This document shows, in pieces, positions 14,421-24,715 of a DNA stretch of 64,000 nucleotides. The DNA lies in assembly GCF_028583425.1 (NCBI RefSeq), contig NC_072801.1:65797766-65861765 (forward strand), in the 5' to 3' direction. A program made the position numbers and the translations under genes. This stretch comes from Eublepharis macularius. Taxonomy: Eukaryota; Chordata; Lepidosauria; Squamata; Eublepharidae. The notes beneath the pieces are model-generated. The model did not search any database and was not told where the DNA came from. It saw only the letters and a list, made by a program, of their open reading frames with translations. Within the stretch, counting starts at the first letter, position 1. Every line of letters starts with the position of its first letter.

Positions 14421-14679
14421 AACTAATAAAGTTGACATTCTCCCCTTTACTGCTGTGTGAATTTCACAATGTGAGGAAAAAACTCCACAATTATTTCACA
14501 GCAAGGGTGGGCCTCAGTATCTGCCTCTTCTTGCCCACTGCTGACACAGGCGTTGCACCTGTCCCTCCGCCTAGCTGTTAAGCTTTAACTCGCCAGCCTT
14601 CACTCCTGTCCCAGAAATCAGGTCAGAATTTAAGGCATGAAGCTACAGTTTCTCCTTGGCACATTCTGTTTCCTAATCA

Positions 14680-14705
14680 GTTAATTTTTTTTTAGTCTTA
14701 TATTG

Positions 14706-14737
<32 letters not shown>

Positions 14738-14790
14738 GAGTTTTTTCAACAGTTAACAAACATAACAAATATAACACTTACAACGACTGT
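14680..14790 (-). repeat. A/T-rich tail, probably an L1 3' remnant
   Basis: T-rich (TATTTTT)n sequence leads into AACAGTTAACAAACATAACA, which looks like a reversed LINE poly(A) end. There is no coding part. Confidence 0.4.
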
Positions 14791-14799
14791 AACAATTGC

Positions 14800-16176
14800 A
14801 GGAAGTTTAAGTGGAAACCTGGAGTTTGAGACATTTACTGTGTGAAAGCTAAAATCTTCCCAGGTGAATGTTGGCTTCAGATGCCTTCTCTTCTCTTGTA
14901 GCAATGCTCCTGTTATCAACTACACGGCTGCCACCGTATTTATCATTAATCGTTAGACACACCCCTAGCTCAGATAAGTGTTAGAGAATGTTCAAAATGT
15001 CACTGACTTATGGAGGTGGGGAAATGCTAGTGTGTAGACATACTGGGGTGGCTCCAAAGGAAAGGGGGGGGGATATAAATATTTTAATAAATACATATAT
15101 GAATAAACTTTTCTCGGTGGAGGGGTAGGAAAGATGTAGGGTCCACCCCACTTTGGACTTCCTGCCTTTCTTTCTTAAGCCCCAATCTCTCATAGAAAAC
15201 TTCCTATTCTCAGATTGCCTTCCTCCCCTTGCTCTAGCTCAATAGATCTTGGTTTCCTTCCAGAGCTGGGGAAAAAGTCAAAGAGGGCATAGGTAACTTC
15301 CTCTTACCACCAACCACAACTCCTTCCCCACCTAGAACTAGAGTAGGAACCGTAAGATACCTTATTCCCCTTCAAATGCTCTTCTTTTAGTCCTTATCAA
15401 TCACAAATCATCTGATACCCTTGAAATGCCACACCCTTGATGTGATGTGTGTGTCTGGGAGGTGCCAGGTATCAGATTCCTATGTTGACATAAGTGATAC
15501 ATATATGCATTTGTAGTGAAAAGGCGGAGATGGGGGCAGGACAGAAAAAGGGCAGGGCCTTTACAGGGAAAAAAAAGGGAGACTGAGATATCGGAGAGAA
15601 TAAGTAAAGGAACGGATTGACACTTGTAGCTTGGCTCGGAGAGTTGCTTTATCGGCAATCTGACAAATTCTTCAGCGGCTGTGTTGAGACTTGTGCTGTC
15701 TGGCAGGGCTAATAGGAGAATAAGCATAGTAGAGACTCGCAGAAGGAGAGACGGGAGGAGAGAGAAATTCTTGCAAAGAGAAGAGAAAAGAAACACAGAA
15801 AAGGGAATTGGGAGTCCAGCAAGCGAATCGAGTTATCGCTGTTAAGAGGTAGGTTTAGAAACAAAAACACACAGGCAAAGTAAAACCAAAAAAGCTGGAC
15901 AAAAAGAGGAGGTTGGGAGACAGTACTGGAGTTCAGAGGAGCTAGAACAAGGCAAGGCGTAAAGCAAGCAGACGTAGACAGAGAGAAAGGGACAAAAAGT
16001 AGGAGTCAAGGTGCGGAAATAGAAGAGCCGAGGAAGGAAGGACATGGAGTGCTGAATGCAGAAATAAGAAATAGCTGCAAAACAGAAAAGGAAGAAGAGA
16101 AGAATTATACATAACCAGACAGGGAGAGGACTTGAGGCCAGGGTGGCTTCTTGTTGCCCTGCCTTGTTTATCCTTC
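14800..16176 (+). other. Region upstream of the TRIM gene, possible promoter and 5' UTR
   Basis: The stretch from about 15840 to 16176 is purine-rich (AGAGAAAGGGACAAAAAG, GAAAAGGAAGAAGAGAAG) and runs directly into the first coding exon. A 5' UTR is plausible. No TATA box could be fixed. A 20-bp fragment of the Harbinger-like palindromic family (ACACTTGTAGCTTGGCTC) lies near 15620. Confidence 0.3.
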
Positions 16177-16608
16177 ATGGCGGTTCCAATGGGAGTAGAA
16201 GACTTTGCGGAGGACCTGCGTTGTTCCATCTGCCTGGAGCTCTTTTCCGATCCTGTCATCCTGGAATGTGGGCACAACTTCTGCCAAGCTTGTATCACCC
16301 GCTATTGGGCAGAGATACCTGCCAACGGTGGGGAGGACATGCCACTTCCCACCTGCCCAGAGTGCCGCCGTGAGATCCCAGGGGCCAAGTTCACAGCCAA
16401 CCGGGTGCTGGGGCAGCTGGCACAGAAAGCGATGGAATCACTCTCGGCCCACGCCAGCGATGAAGATGCTGAACTTGATGAAAATGACGAGGAGGTGCAA
16501 GGGGACCTCGTCTTCTGCACTGAGGATGGCTGCCTGGCGAGAATGTTGCAACCAGAACACTGGGGACACCAATGCCTTCCTCTGGAGGAGGCTGTGGAGC
16601 ACTACAAG
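16177..16608 (+). CDS. TRIM-type E3 ligase exon 1: RING and degenerate B-box
   Basis: TRIM proteins of this class are E3 ubiquitin ligases, often acting in innate immunity. I chose the ATG at 16177 because the product starts MAVPMGVEDFAEDLRCSICL, like other TRIM N-termini; the ATG at 16189 is also possible. The C3HC4 RING is complete: C16, C19, C31, H33, C36, C39, C60, C63. An acidic run (residues about 95-106, DEDAELDENDEE) follows. Where a B-box2 should be, only C-x2-D (C114-D117) and H-x2-H (H128, H131) remain, followed by LPLEEAVEHYK; the first C-x2-H and the C-x2-C are absent. The donor is CAAG|GTCAGT at 16608/16609 in phase 0. The orthologue within the large TRIM family cannot be named from sequence alone. 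Confidence 0.92.
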
Positions 16609-18788
16609 GTCAGTAGGGAGTGCTGTCATAAGCTGGGCTTGGTGGTTAATTCAGCGGTTCAGGTCATCCTTGTTAATGTTGACTGCAGTACCCTGGTTTA
16701 GCAGTAGGGGGCACCATTCTACGTCGTAAATCGACTTCAGTCTTCTGTGTCAATACAAAAAGGGAGATTTGAGCACTGGAAAGCTTGAAGTCTGCCCCTC
16801 AAATTAAATGAAGTAGCTCAGTAAAGTCAGGACAGGTATTCGAAGCTTGCATATGGTCATCTTCAGAGGCTAGATGGGTGGCAATCTGAGAAAGGGCCTT
16901 CTTGGTTGTGGCACTGAAGCTTTGGAATTCCCTCCTTCTTCTGTTTCCCTCTGTCATTGTCTTCCACCAGCAGGTGAAAACTTTTCTGTTTCATTTGGTG
17001 CACTCTCAGTAACTCTTGGTAGCCCCTGCTTCCTGTTTGTGCTTATTTTTACTGTATTGTTCAATATTTATATATACATTCAAAATGTTGTTTTAATGTT
17101 CTAAATGTTTTTAATACCTTGATGTTTGCCACCTTGGGGACCCTGTTGGGGTGGAAAGGCAGCATATAATAAATATTTGAAATAAAGCCATAAATTGTGT
17201 GTTTTATGTTAAAAAATCTGGAATCCTATTTGGTGATGGCGTACTACAGGAGAAGTTTGGCTGTACGGCTTCAGATTGCTAGCGTAGGACAGTATTTTAA
17301 AATGCCCCCTCCCCATTAAAATATCCCTGCATGTAGAGAAAGCTAATACTTCATGAGGGAAAAAAGATTAGCTTCTTTCCTAATGTGTTAGTTTTCTAGG
17401 TGCAGGGAGCTTGTTTGGAAACAACCCAACAGATAATGGGAAACATTTGAAGAAGCGAAGCCTAGTATTGTGGTGCAATCCAGTAGGACTGTACCACACA
17501 ATTAATCTGAATGTGTGGCTTATTCATTTTGCTACCCTCCTGGGCCCTGAAATGGGAAGATTGCTCATATAGCTCCAGATGCTTGCTCACCCCAAAAGGG
17601 CCTGATCTATGAGTGTCGGGCTTTATTACACAATTCCGCACAAGCCATCTTTGCTGTGTGCGCAGTATCATCTTGCATTGTCATCCCAAGTATTGCCAAA
17701 GAGCTGCTCTGCCACGGTCTCCCTTGGCTGCCGTGCCTCGGAGTCGGCTGCACTTCCTTGATCCTGGCAAGCTAGTGGCAAACATTTAAAACCAGATCAT
17801 TAAAATCAAATGCAGAACAAATTTGTGACATTGACACTGACAACCAACTCTGTCTCGCTAGCATAATGGTCTCCTAACTCAACGGCTTTCAAAGGCTTAT
17901 CTAACCAAGACAGACTTATGCTGCCTGCAGAACTGGGCCACCATAGACACCCTCCTTGCCAGTTCTGGTGACCTATTCCAGAGGGTCAGAGCCACCACTG
18001 GTGACCCCAGCTGGTGGCCATACAACTCGCCCTCCACCAGAAAAAGACACTGCAGGGCCTAGAGGTGGAATCCAGGGTCATATCGGAAGGGGCGGTCCCC
18101 GTGGATCTAGTGTGCCTCTCTGCTCTCCAGTTCAAAAGTGGATAAGCCGTATCGGTGTGCTGGGTTGTGTTACTTAGGTGTTGAAGATGAAGACGGTGCT
18201 GTTTTAAGTGAAAGAGAACTTGGAATTTAATAAATATTGTCCTATGCATTCCAGTTCAGGTTGTGCTCAACAGAAGGTGGCTTATAATGGAAACAAGCCA
18301 GCCAGCCTTCTATAAACATACAAAGGAAGGGCGAATGCAGACTGTAGGTTGGATCCAGCCAGTTCGTTCACTCAGTCTTGCTCAATCCCCCTCCTTACGA
18401 CAGCCTTTATTCCACATGGCTTTTGCCCATGCAAGTCTCCTGATCCCCAGCATAGGATATATTTTTTTTTGGTGGCCAAAAGGGATTCTTCCTTCCTTTT
18501 TCATCAGCAGAAAAACTTGGTTGAATCCAACCTAGTGCCTTTAATGGGTGTTGCGTGCACTAAAGTTATTATCCTTTGTATTATTCTGAATGTACTCGCC
18601 CTCTAAATGCCTACTAGAAAGTCACTGAGATTATGGTGTCTTTGTTAACCATTATAGATTACTCGTCTCTGGAAGAAGGGCACTAAGAACCTAAAAAGAG
18701 CCAGTTGGATCAGACTTAAAGTTCAGCAACTTATTTCCAGTGAGTTGTCTAAATCATGTTTCTTTATGGGGCCTGTATTTCCATCCAG
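16609..18788 (+). other. TRIM gene intron 1
   Basis: The intron runs from GTCAGT to TTTCCATCCAG. It holds a LINE-like 3' end at about 16870-17190. The rest (17200-18788) shows no recognised gene or repeat. Confidence 0.8.
16870..17190 (+). repeat. CR1/L2-like LINE 3' end
   Basis: Gene-like sequence (TTTGGAATTCCCTCCTTCTT, CACCAGCAGGTGAAAACTTT) is followed by a T-rich stretch. It ends with TGGGGTGGAAAGGCAGCATA and TAATAAATATTTGAAATAAA. The tail with the 'ggcagcatataataaata' motif is typical of CR1/L2-type LINE ends. Confidence 0.6.
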
Positions 18789-18884
18789 GGGATCCTGGCA
18801 ACTTCTCAAGCAGTGCTGGAATCCAAAGCCCAGGCCGCAAAACTGTTGCAAGAGTCGAGTGCCCAGAAAGCACCTGAAATCACA
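18789..18884 (+). CDS. TRIM-type gene exon 2 (96 bp, coiled coil)
   Basis: It starts in phase 0 after CATCCAG and encodes 32 residues beginning GILATSQAVLESKAQAAKLL. The donor is ATCACA|GTGAGT at 18884/18885. Its length is exactly 96 bp, the usual length of the second coding exon in RBCC-B30.2 TRIM genes. The helical, Ala/Glu/Gln-rich sequence fits the start of the coiled coil. Confidence 0.92.
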
Positions 18885-18966
18885 GTGAGTCCAGTTGTCC
18901 TTGCTATCTGTCCGTCTTATCCACGGGCTTCCTCCAACTCTTTCATTTGGCTGTTACGCATTCCAG

Positions 18967-19145
18967 TAGAGTTGCCAATCTCCAGGTGGGGCTGGAGATC
19001 CCCTAGAATTACAACTGATCTCCAGCCTACCGAAATCTGTTATCCTGGAGAAAATGAAGGTGGACTCTACAGTATTATAACCTTCCCTCTCCAGGTTCCA
19101 CCACCAAATCTCCAGGAATTTCCAAACCTGGTCATGGCAACTCTA
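18967..19145. mobile_element. TIR element, 'GGGTTGCCAACCTCCAGG' family, with 8-bp target duplication
   Basis: It starts TAGAGTTGCCAATCTCCAGG and ends GGCAACTCTA. The flanks CATTCCAG (18959-18966) and CATTCCAT (19146-19153) match at 7 of 8 bases. An 8-bp duplication points to the hAT superfamily. It lies inside TRIM intron 2. Confidence 0.8.
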
Positions 19146-19292
19146 CATTCCATGCTGCACGTTGTTACCCATTCCACTCCTTCATTTTTGAATGGGGTGC
19201 TTGTAGAAGAGAACAGAGAAGTCCTCGTACACTGCAAGTTCCACAAATGCATCAGGGCTCTGGATCATCCCTTTTCGTCTCTGTCTTCTCAG

Positions 19293-19529
19293 GCCCAGCG
19301 ACTCAGGCTGGAGCAGCACCTCTCGGCCCAGTTCATTGAGCTTTACCAGTGGCTCCAGGAGAAGGAGGCAGCAATGAGGAGGGAGATTCGGCGTGAGGAG
19401 GAGTTGCTCCTCAGTGAACTGGAAACGAACCAGCGCAACAGGCAAGAGCAGGTCCGCTTGGCAGAGGATCATGTTGCTAAGATCCAAGCTCAGCTCGAGG
19501 AGCAGCAAGATCCCGAAAGGTTCCTTAAG
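19293..19529 (+). CDS. TRIM-type gene exon 3 (coiled coil)
   Basis: The acceptor is CTTCTCAG before 19293 and the donor is AAG|GTTAGT at 19529/19530. The exon has 237 bp and encodes 79 residues in phase 0 (AQRLRLEQHLSAQFIELYQW, then LQEKEAAMRREIRREEELLL). It is rich in Leu/Glu/Arg heptads, as in the TRIM coiled coil that forms antiparallel dimers. The exon is close to the 231 bp usual for this family. Confidence 0.92.
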
Positions 19530-19585
19530 GTTAGTGCATCTCCATCCAGTCTCTGAGCTATAGTCATTGGGTTGCTTTGAGATCC

Positions 19586-19843
19586 AGTTTGGTGTAGCGG
19601 TTAAGAGCGCAGGACTCTAATCTGGAGAGCCGGGTTTGATTCCCCACTCCTTCACTTGAAGTCAGCTGGGTGACCTTGGGCCAGTCACAGCTTCTAGGAG
19701 CTCTCTCAGCCCCACCCACCTCACAGGGTGATTGTTGTGGGGATAATAATAACATACTTTGTAAACTGCTCTAAGTGGGCGTAAAGTTGTCCTGAAGGGA
19801 AGATTATAAATCAAATGTTGTTGTTGTTGTTATTATTATTATT
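19586..19843 (+). repeat. tRNA-derived SINE, near full length
   Basis: The head reads TTTGGTGTAGCGGTTAAGAG (A-box) and the B-box GGGTTTGATTCCCCACTCC. The body contains AGCTGGGTGACCTTGGGCC and CACCTCACAGGGTGATTG. The tail is (GTT)n(ATT)n. It is the best full-length copy in the window and a reference for the copy at 39980. Confidence 0.88.
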
Positions 19844-20029
19844 TGAGCCATTTCAATTTCTGCCCTCAGAGTACTTCTAAGTTCTGGAAATTTGCATCTG
19901 TTGGCTTATCATTAACAGATGAAGGGCCCATCTGCAGAATAGTGGCTGGGCTTGTAGCATTGTTCAGTGTCTGCACAAAGGAACTGAGCAAAGGTGCAGG
20001 AAAGTATGCTGATCAATTATATAGATTGT

Positions 20030-20220
20030 TTCAGGTAGGTAGCCATGTTGGTCTGCAGTAGAACAGCAGGATTTGAGTCCAGTGGCATCTTAGAGACCAA
20101 CACGATTTTCAAGGAGTAAGCTTTTGAGATTATCTGAAGAAGGGAGCTCTGACTGTCGAAAGCTCATACCCTGAAAATCTTGTTGGTCTCTCAGGTCCCA
20201 CCGGACTCCGGTCTTGAAAT
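20030..20220. repeat. Foldback copy of the 'GTTGGTCTCTAAGGTGCCAC' repeat
   Basis: The left arm reads GAGTCCAGTGGCATCTTAGA, then GACCAACACGATTTTCAAGG. The right arm reads the reverse (CCTGAAAATCTTGTTGGTCT, then CACCGGACTCC). The two arms meet at GAAGAAGGGAGCTCTGAC. It is thus a long palindrome. Confidence 0.7.
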
Positions 20221-20284
20221 CTGTAGATGATGCGAAGTGGAAAGAAGCTGCAAACCCTTATGAGACAGGACTGATTGACTGATC

Positions 20285-20480
20285 AGATTTCTAGCTGGCC
20301 CTCCCTGCAAGCAGGCTCAAGGCGGGTCACACAACAGCTCAGTCACATAAATACAAAAATATACAGAGATTCATAAAAATGACACAATAAATACACCCTA
20401 AAATCCAGTATAAAATAACAAAAATGAAAAAATATATAAATTTCTCCAAGATTTGGCAGTCAACATACAATCCAACAATT
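20285..20480 (-). repeat. CR1/L2-like LINE 3' end, minus strand
   Basis: It contains GGCCCTCCCTGCAAGCAGGC, then CTCAAGGCGGGTCACACAAC, resembling the copies at 5557 and 23555. Confidence 0.5.
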
Positions 20481-20547
20481 ACTCTTATTCACTGCGGGTT
20501 AGAAACAGGGATGAAATGTCCCAAATGATCTTTATCAGTTGGAGTGT

Positions 20548-20850
20548 TAGTTGGGTTGCCAGGTCCCCTTAACCCCCTCTCCCGGGTGGGAGGTGGGAGA
20601 CCTGGCACTTATCATTGGTGGTCCCCTTGCACAAGAATCCAGCTGCTGCGGCGCACAGGAGCACTGCTGGGGCAGCGTGACGGGCCCTGGAGTGCTCCTG
20701 CTCTCCACAGTGGCCCAATTTGGCCTGAACTGGGCTGCTGTGGAGCGCGGAAGCACTGCTGTGCTCTTTAGTGGCCTGATTCGGGGCGAACTGAGCCCAA
20801 TTTGGCCCAAATATGGCCTGTATGATGCTGTATATACTAGCGGTATGGTG
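20548..20850. repeat. Unclassified GC-rich repeat
   Basis: It starts TTGGGTTGCCAGGTCCCC, like the ends of the 'GGGTTGCCAAC' elements. It then has GGAGCACTGCTGGGG and CCCAATTTGGCC tandem-like motifs (CCCAATTTGG at about 20705 and 20795). It may be a composite non-autonomous transposon. Confidence 0.4.
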
Positions 20851-20950
20851 CTAGTATGAAAAAGGTAATTGTTGTTTTAGGCTGTGCCAGCAACGGCCTT
20901 GAATGACAGGCTGTTGCTCAACTCTCCTCCATTTGGCCTTGGTTGAATTA

Positions 20951-21017
20951 GAGCAAAGCTACAAGCGACGAATGACACTTGCCTGGCAAGTGTAATTTGT
21001 CACTTGTAGCTTGGCTC
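20951..21017. mobile_element. Short Harbinger-like palindromic element (67 bp)
   Basis: The ends are GAGCAAAGCTACAAGCGACG and TTGTCACTTGTAGCTTGGCTC. It is flanked by TTA on both sides (20948-20950, 21018-21020). It is a short relative of the 202-bp family at 30531, 35240 and 38549. Confidence 0.8.
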
Positions 21018-21133
21018 TTAGATGCAACCGATTTCCCCCCCTTGTTTCTAAGCAGCTTCCATGTAGGCTGTGATAGAAAGTTGTGCTTGACAGCTGGAGT
21101 TCTTCTGCTAATTCCTTATTTTTCTTTCCACAG

Positions 21134-21156
21134 AACATCAAAGCTTTCGTGGAGAA
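21134..21156 (+). CDS. TRIM-type gene exon 4 (23 bp)
   Basis: The acceptor is CTTTCCACAG and the donor GAGAA|GTGAGT. It is exactly 23 bp, the standard micro-exon of RBCC-B30.2 TRIM genes, and encodes NIKAFVE plus two bases. It is too short to be seen as an ORF; the frame links exons 3 and 5 without a shift. A (TC)n run follows in the intron (21175-21198). Confidence 0.9.
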
Positions 21157-21174
21157 GTGAGTAAATCTTGGGAT

Positions 21175-21198
21175 CTCTCTCTCTCTCTCTCTCTCTTA
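21175..21198. repeat. (TC)n microsatellite
   Basis: An uninterrupted TC run lies just after the exon 4 donor. Confidence 0.9.
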
Positions 21199-22470
21199 CT
21201 TGTCCACCCTCTTTCTGAATCTCATTTGGGGGAAATATTTAGAGCTGTAGCCATTTCCTCCTCTAGTACCGGTTTTGTGAGATTTGAAAGCATTACTGGG
21301 ACCAGGATGCGAAATGATTCTTTGAAAAATTTACTTCAGCTCGATCACTTCTTCATCCAGTTCTGTCCAGACCACACAAGGAATCCCAAAGTTGGATGAA
21401 ATGCTTTGGGGCAACCTGTCAGAGCTGGTGGTCCTATCCATTATGGAATGTGTGTGTTTTAGAGGCAAATGCAATGGCGGCATTGCCAGTTGTATGTACC
21501 TGTTCACAGAACTGCCACAAAATGTAGGAAGACAGGGTTGGCTGTCCAAGGAGAACATGGGTGAGATGTATAGAATCATGTATATCCACTGTTAGAGAAC
21601 CAGTGTCATGTGATGGTTGGAAGACTGGATGGAGAGATTGAGGGGTACGGTCCTCACTCAGCCATGATGGGCGAGTCATTACTTCAGAGACTGGTTGTGA
21701 GGAGATAAAATGGATAGGAACCACTTCACCTCCCCGCCCCGGCTTCTTGATGTCAAAGTGCAATTAATAGATAACTCTGCTTATTTCTTTTCTCCTTGCT
21801 CTCCCCTCCCACCTGGTACTTTCTCCTTAGCCAAATGCTAATACTTGAAGTAAGCTCAGTTATGTGAAACTCGTTTGGGAGAAGGTGGCCTGTGGGCTGG
21901 GGTGCCAAGACCCTAGCTGGGGAACAACATTCTGTGACCTGGTCAGTCACAGAGTTGGGCGAGTCATGTTGGTTTATCTTGACATGATTGGGGTCTGGGT
22001 GTGTGTAAAGGGGAGGCCCAGAGGAGATCTTTTTCTAGAGATCCTAGTGGTTATATGTCTAATATAGAGTAAGTGGCAAGTACAGAGAAGTTTTATATCT
22101 TGCAAAGCACATGCTCTTTTGCTGAGCACCTTTAATTTTGCTGTGACATTTTTTGCATATCTGAAGCTCTTTCCTTGACACAGTTTACCCACGATACTCC
22201 TTTTTGATAAACCCCGTCTCCTCTCTGACTTAAAAACAGTTATCAATTAATTTAAGGTCTTTGCTCCATGCAGGAATATCATTTATGAATCAGTTTGCAA
22301 TGTATTTAGGGCTACAGGAGCATAATAAACGTAGCACTTCCACCATTCCGTTGCCAAAGAACTCTGGGAATTGTGGTTTGAGTGTGTACTAGAGCGTGAT
22401 AAAGATTGGCTTGTTCCATCTAATTCTCATCATCTCTTCCTCGAACTTTGTGCTCCCTGCAACTTTTTAG

Positions 22471-22595
22471 GTATTGCCCGAACGAAGAGAAAGGGTCCCT
22501 GTTGCCAGTGGTCTTCCGGGATTTCAACCTGGGACAGTTTAAAGGCCCCATTCAGTACGTGGTATGGCGAGAGATGCTTCCAGCTTTGAGACCTT
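22471..22595 (+). CDS. TRIM-type gene exon 5
   Basis: The acceptor is AACTTTTTAG before 22471. The split codon AA|G gives Lys, then YCPNEEKGSLLPVVFRDFNL, then GQFKGPIQYVVWREMLPALR. The donor is ACCTT|GTAAGT at 22595/22596 and one base carries over. WREMLPALRP resembles the linker before B30.2 in many TRIMs (WKEMLPAL). Phase and length fit the family. Confidence 0.9.
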
Positions 22596-23089
22596 GTAAG
22601 TACTGGTATAGTCAGAATTTACTACTGACAGGACACAATTGGGTGGTGAAATTTGGTACCTACTAACTCAGGATGGTACCTACTAACTCTTCCCCCTGGA
22701 ATGAAAGCCTCCCTGATCTGAGGCTTAATCCAGCTGTGTCCTGTTCTGTTCTTCAATTGCTCATCTTTCTGATATTTGGGGTCCCCATAACGAGTTATTC
22801 CTGATATTGTGATTGGTATCGAAAGCTCTATAATGGCTGAACTTGTTCTTTGCAAAACGTAGTTGTAGATTGTGGTTTGTGGTCACAAAGAACAAGCTCA
22901 GCCAAGGCACTTGGTTAACTAGCTTTCAAAAGACCAGACATATCTAATAGCAGAGTGTTGGGAATCTGCAGGATTTTTAACATTACGTTATGGGTATTCT
23001 GAGCTATGGAAAATAGCTATGGCAGAAAAATGGACATCTCAATTTAGAATAATTAAAGGCAAAGCTAAAATGTTACATTTCTTTGAAAC

Positions 23090-23302
23090 GTGTGCATGGT
23101 GCTCTCAAGTCATAGCTGACTTATGGCGACCCCTGGTGGGGTTTTCAAGGCAAGCGACTAACAGAGGTGGTTTGCCATTGCTTGCCTCTGCAACCTTGGT
23201 CTTTGTTGGAGGTTTTCCACCCAATTACTAACCAAAGCCAACCCTGCTTAGCTTCTGAGATCTGATGAGATCAGGCTTACCTGGGCTATCCAGGTCAGGG
23301 CT
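23090..23302 (-). repeat. 5S-rRNA-derived SINE inserted into an L1, with 9-bp duplication
   Basis: Read on the minus strand, the head CTGATCTCATCAGATCTCAG, AAGCTAAGCAGGGTTGGC is close to 5S rRNA. The body GGCAATGGCAAACCACCTCT and the tail GGGGTCGCCATAAGTCAGC follow. CTTTGAAAC flanks both sides (23081-23089 and 23303-23311). It is not a 5S gene, since the 5S part is incomplete and joined to SINE sequence. Confidence 0.85.
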
Positions 23303-23554
23303 CTTTGAAACATGGCATGACTTTATTTCATATATGGATCAGAAAGTTATTCAACATCAACATCTGTCTAAGTCCTTCCTTAAATTATGGGAAAGGAATT
23401 AGATATAAAGTATACAAAGAAATATGTTTTAAAAAACCCTGTTCTGGTAATGATTTCCTCTCTTAACTATATCTTGTAAGATAATTTGAAAAATGTGTTG
23501 AATATTAAGTCCTTGGTCAGTAATTTGATTTAACATTGTTTACCCTAGTTTTTA

Positions 23555-24020
23555 TTTATTTATTTAATTTGATTTATACCCTGCCCTCCCTACAAATGTG
23601 CTCAGGGCGGCTAACAACCTTCATAAAACACAGTGAATCAATCAAAAACATAACATCAATAATAATCTTTAAAAGTCACTGAAATAGTCCAGATGCAGGC
23701 TATTTAAATAAATATTTGGGAGTCCATATATGGACAGAGCAGATGGCCGAGGGCAGCCCCAGAAAAAATGATGGTCTTTGATGGAAGAAGGGGGACACAC
23801 GCTAGCACTCAGCCAAAGGCCCGGCGGAACATCTCCATTTTACAGGCCCCGCGGAACTGTAACAGGTCACAGAGGGCCTGGATCTCCAACAGGAGAGCGT
23901 TCCACCAGGCTGGGGCCAGGGCAGAAAAAGCCCTGGCCCTGGATGAGGCCAGACGGATGTCCTTCGGGCTGGGGATCACCAGGAGTGGCTTGTCTGTAGA
24001 GCACAACGCCCTGCAGGGGA
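23555..24020 (-). repeat. CR1/L2-like LINE 3' end, minus strand
   Basis: It begins TTTATTTATTTAATTTGATT, TATACCCTGCCCTCCCTAC, the reversed tail of a CR1/L2-like LINE. The remainder is GC-rich (GGCCCGGCGGAACATCTCC). It is nested in the L1-like element. Confidence 0.55.
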
Positions 24021-24402
24021 CGTAATGTCTTTTTTTTTTTTGTTTTTACGTGGTTTTTTTTGTAATCTAGTTTTTCTATGCCTGCATTTTCGATGGTGGT
24101 TGTTTATTCTTCCTTTTTTCCTTTGTTTGCAAATTAATAAAATATTTTTTAAAAAAAGACCTGACCTATGTTGCAAGTGCAGGGCCTCATGGGAAATTTC
24201 TCCCAAAGAAGTACTCTTTCGATTCAGTTGAGGGCTCTTCTCTCTCCTTTGAAGGGCGATAACAACCCTTCCAACCCCCATGTTTTGTTTTCTTACTCCT
24301 CCAAAGAACTCTGGGAATTGTCGTTTGGGCGTGGGCATGCTGATAATTCTTTGTTTTAGTATGAAGAACTACAGTTCCAAAGCTTCTTATCTGGGAATCA
24401 TG

Positions 24403-24594
24403 GGCCCTTTTCACACTGCTTACCTTCATTCGCAATGCTGCGGAACATCATGCTAAAAATGAGGAAGATCACGTTTTCTCATGCGAGATTTGCGCAATGT
24501 TGCGCAAATCTCGCACGAGAAAATGTGATCTTCCGCGTTTTTAGCGTGATGTTCCGCGTCGTTGCGAGTGAAGGTAAGCAGTGTGAAAAGGGCC
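24403..24594. mobile_element. CpG-rich palindromic element (192 bp)
   Basis: The arms are GGCCCTTTTCACACTGCTTA and the reverse TAAGCAGTGTGAAAAGGGCC. The centre is GAGATTTGCGCAATG/TTGCGCAAATCTCGC, giving a near-perfect hairpin. The flanks show ATG on both sides (24400-24402, 24595-24597), so a 3-bp duplication is possible. A related element is at 40011. Confidence 0.8.
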
Positions 24595-24715
24595 ATGGTT
24601 TCAAAACCAGTTTGAGATAGGTTTGTGTATTTAGTGTAGACACGTTGTTATCTCTTTCTGGATTTTCAAAATTTGGCCAAGATAGGTAATCTCCATGACT
24701 GTCTTCTCCTTCCAG

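Larger units (their letters stand above)
22960..24157 (+). mobile_element. 5'-truncated L1-like LINE with two nested insertions
   Basis: A C-terminal ORF2-like reading frame (IAMAEKWTSQFRIIKGKAKM, HFFETW) is interrupted by a 5S-like SINE (23090-23302) and continues HDFISYMDQKVIQHQHLSKS, FLKLWERN and a stop. A 3' UTR follows, broken by a LINE-like insert (23555-24020). It resumes and ends TTAATAAAATATTTTTTAAA, a typical L1 tail. The similarity to L1 is by eye, so the class is moderately sure. Confidence 0.55.

Noticed and set aside
19586-19660. tRNA gene
   Set aside because: The A- and B-box sequence belongs to a SINE head repeated elsewhere; no cloverleaf of full quality.
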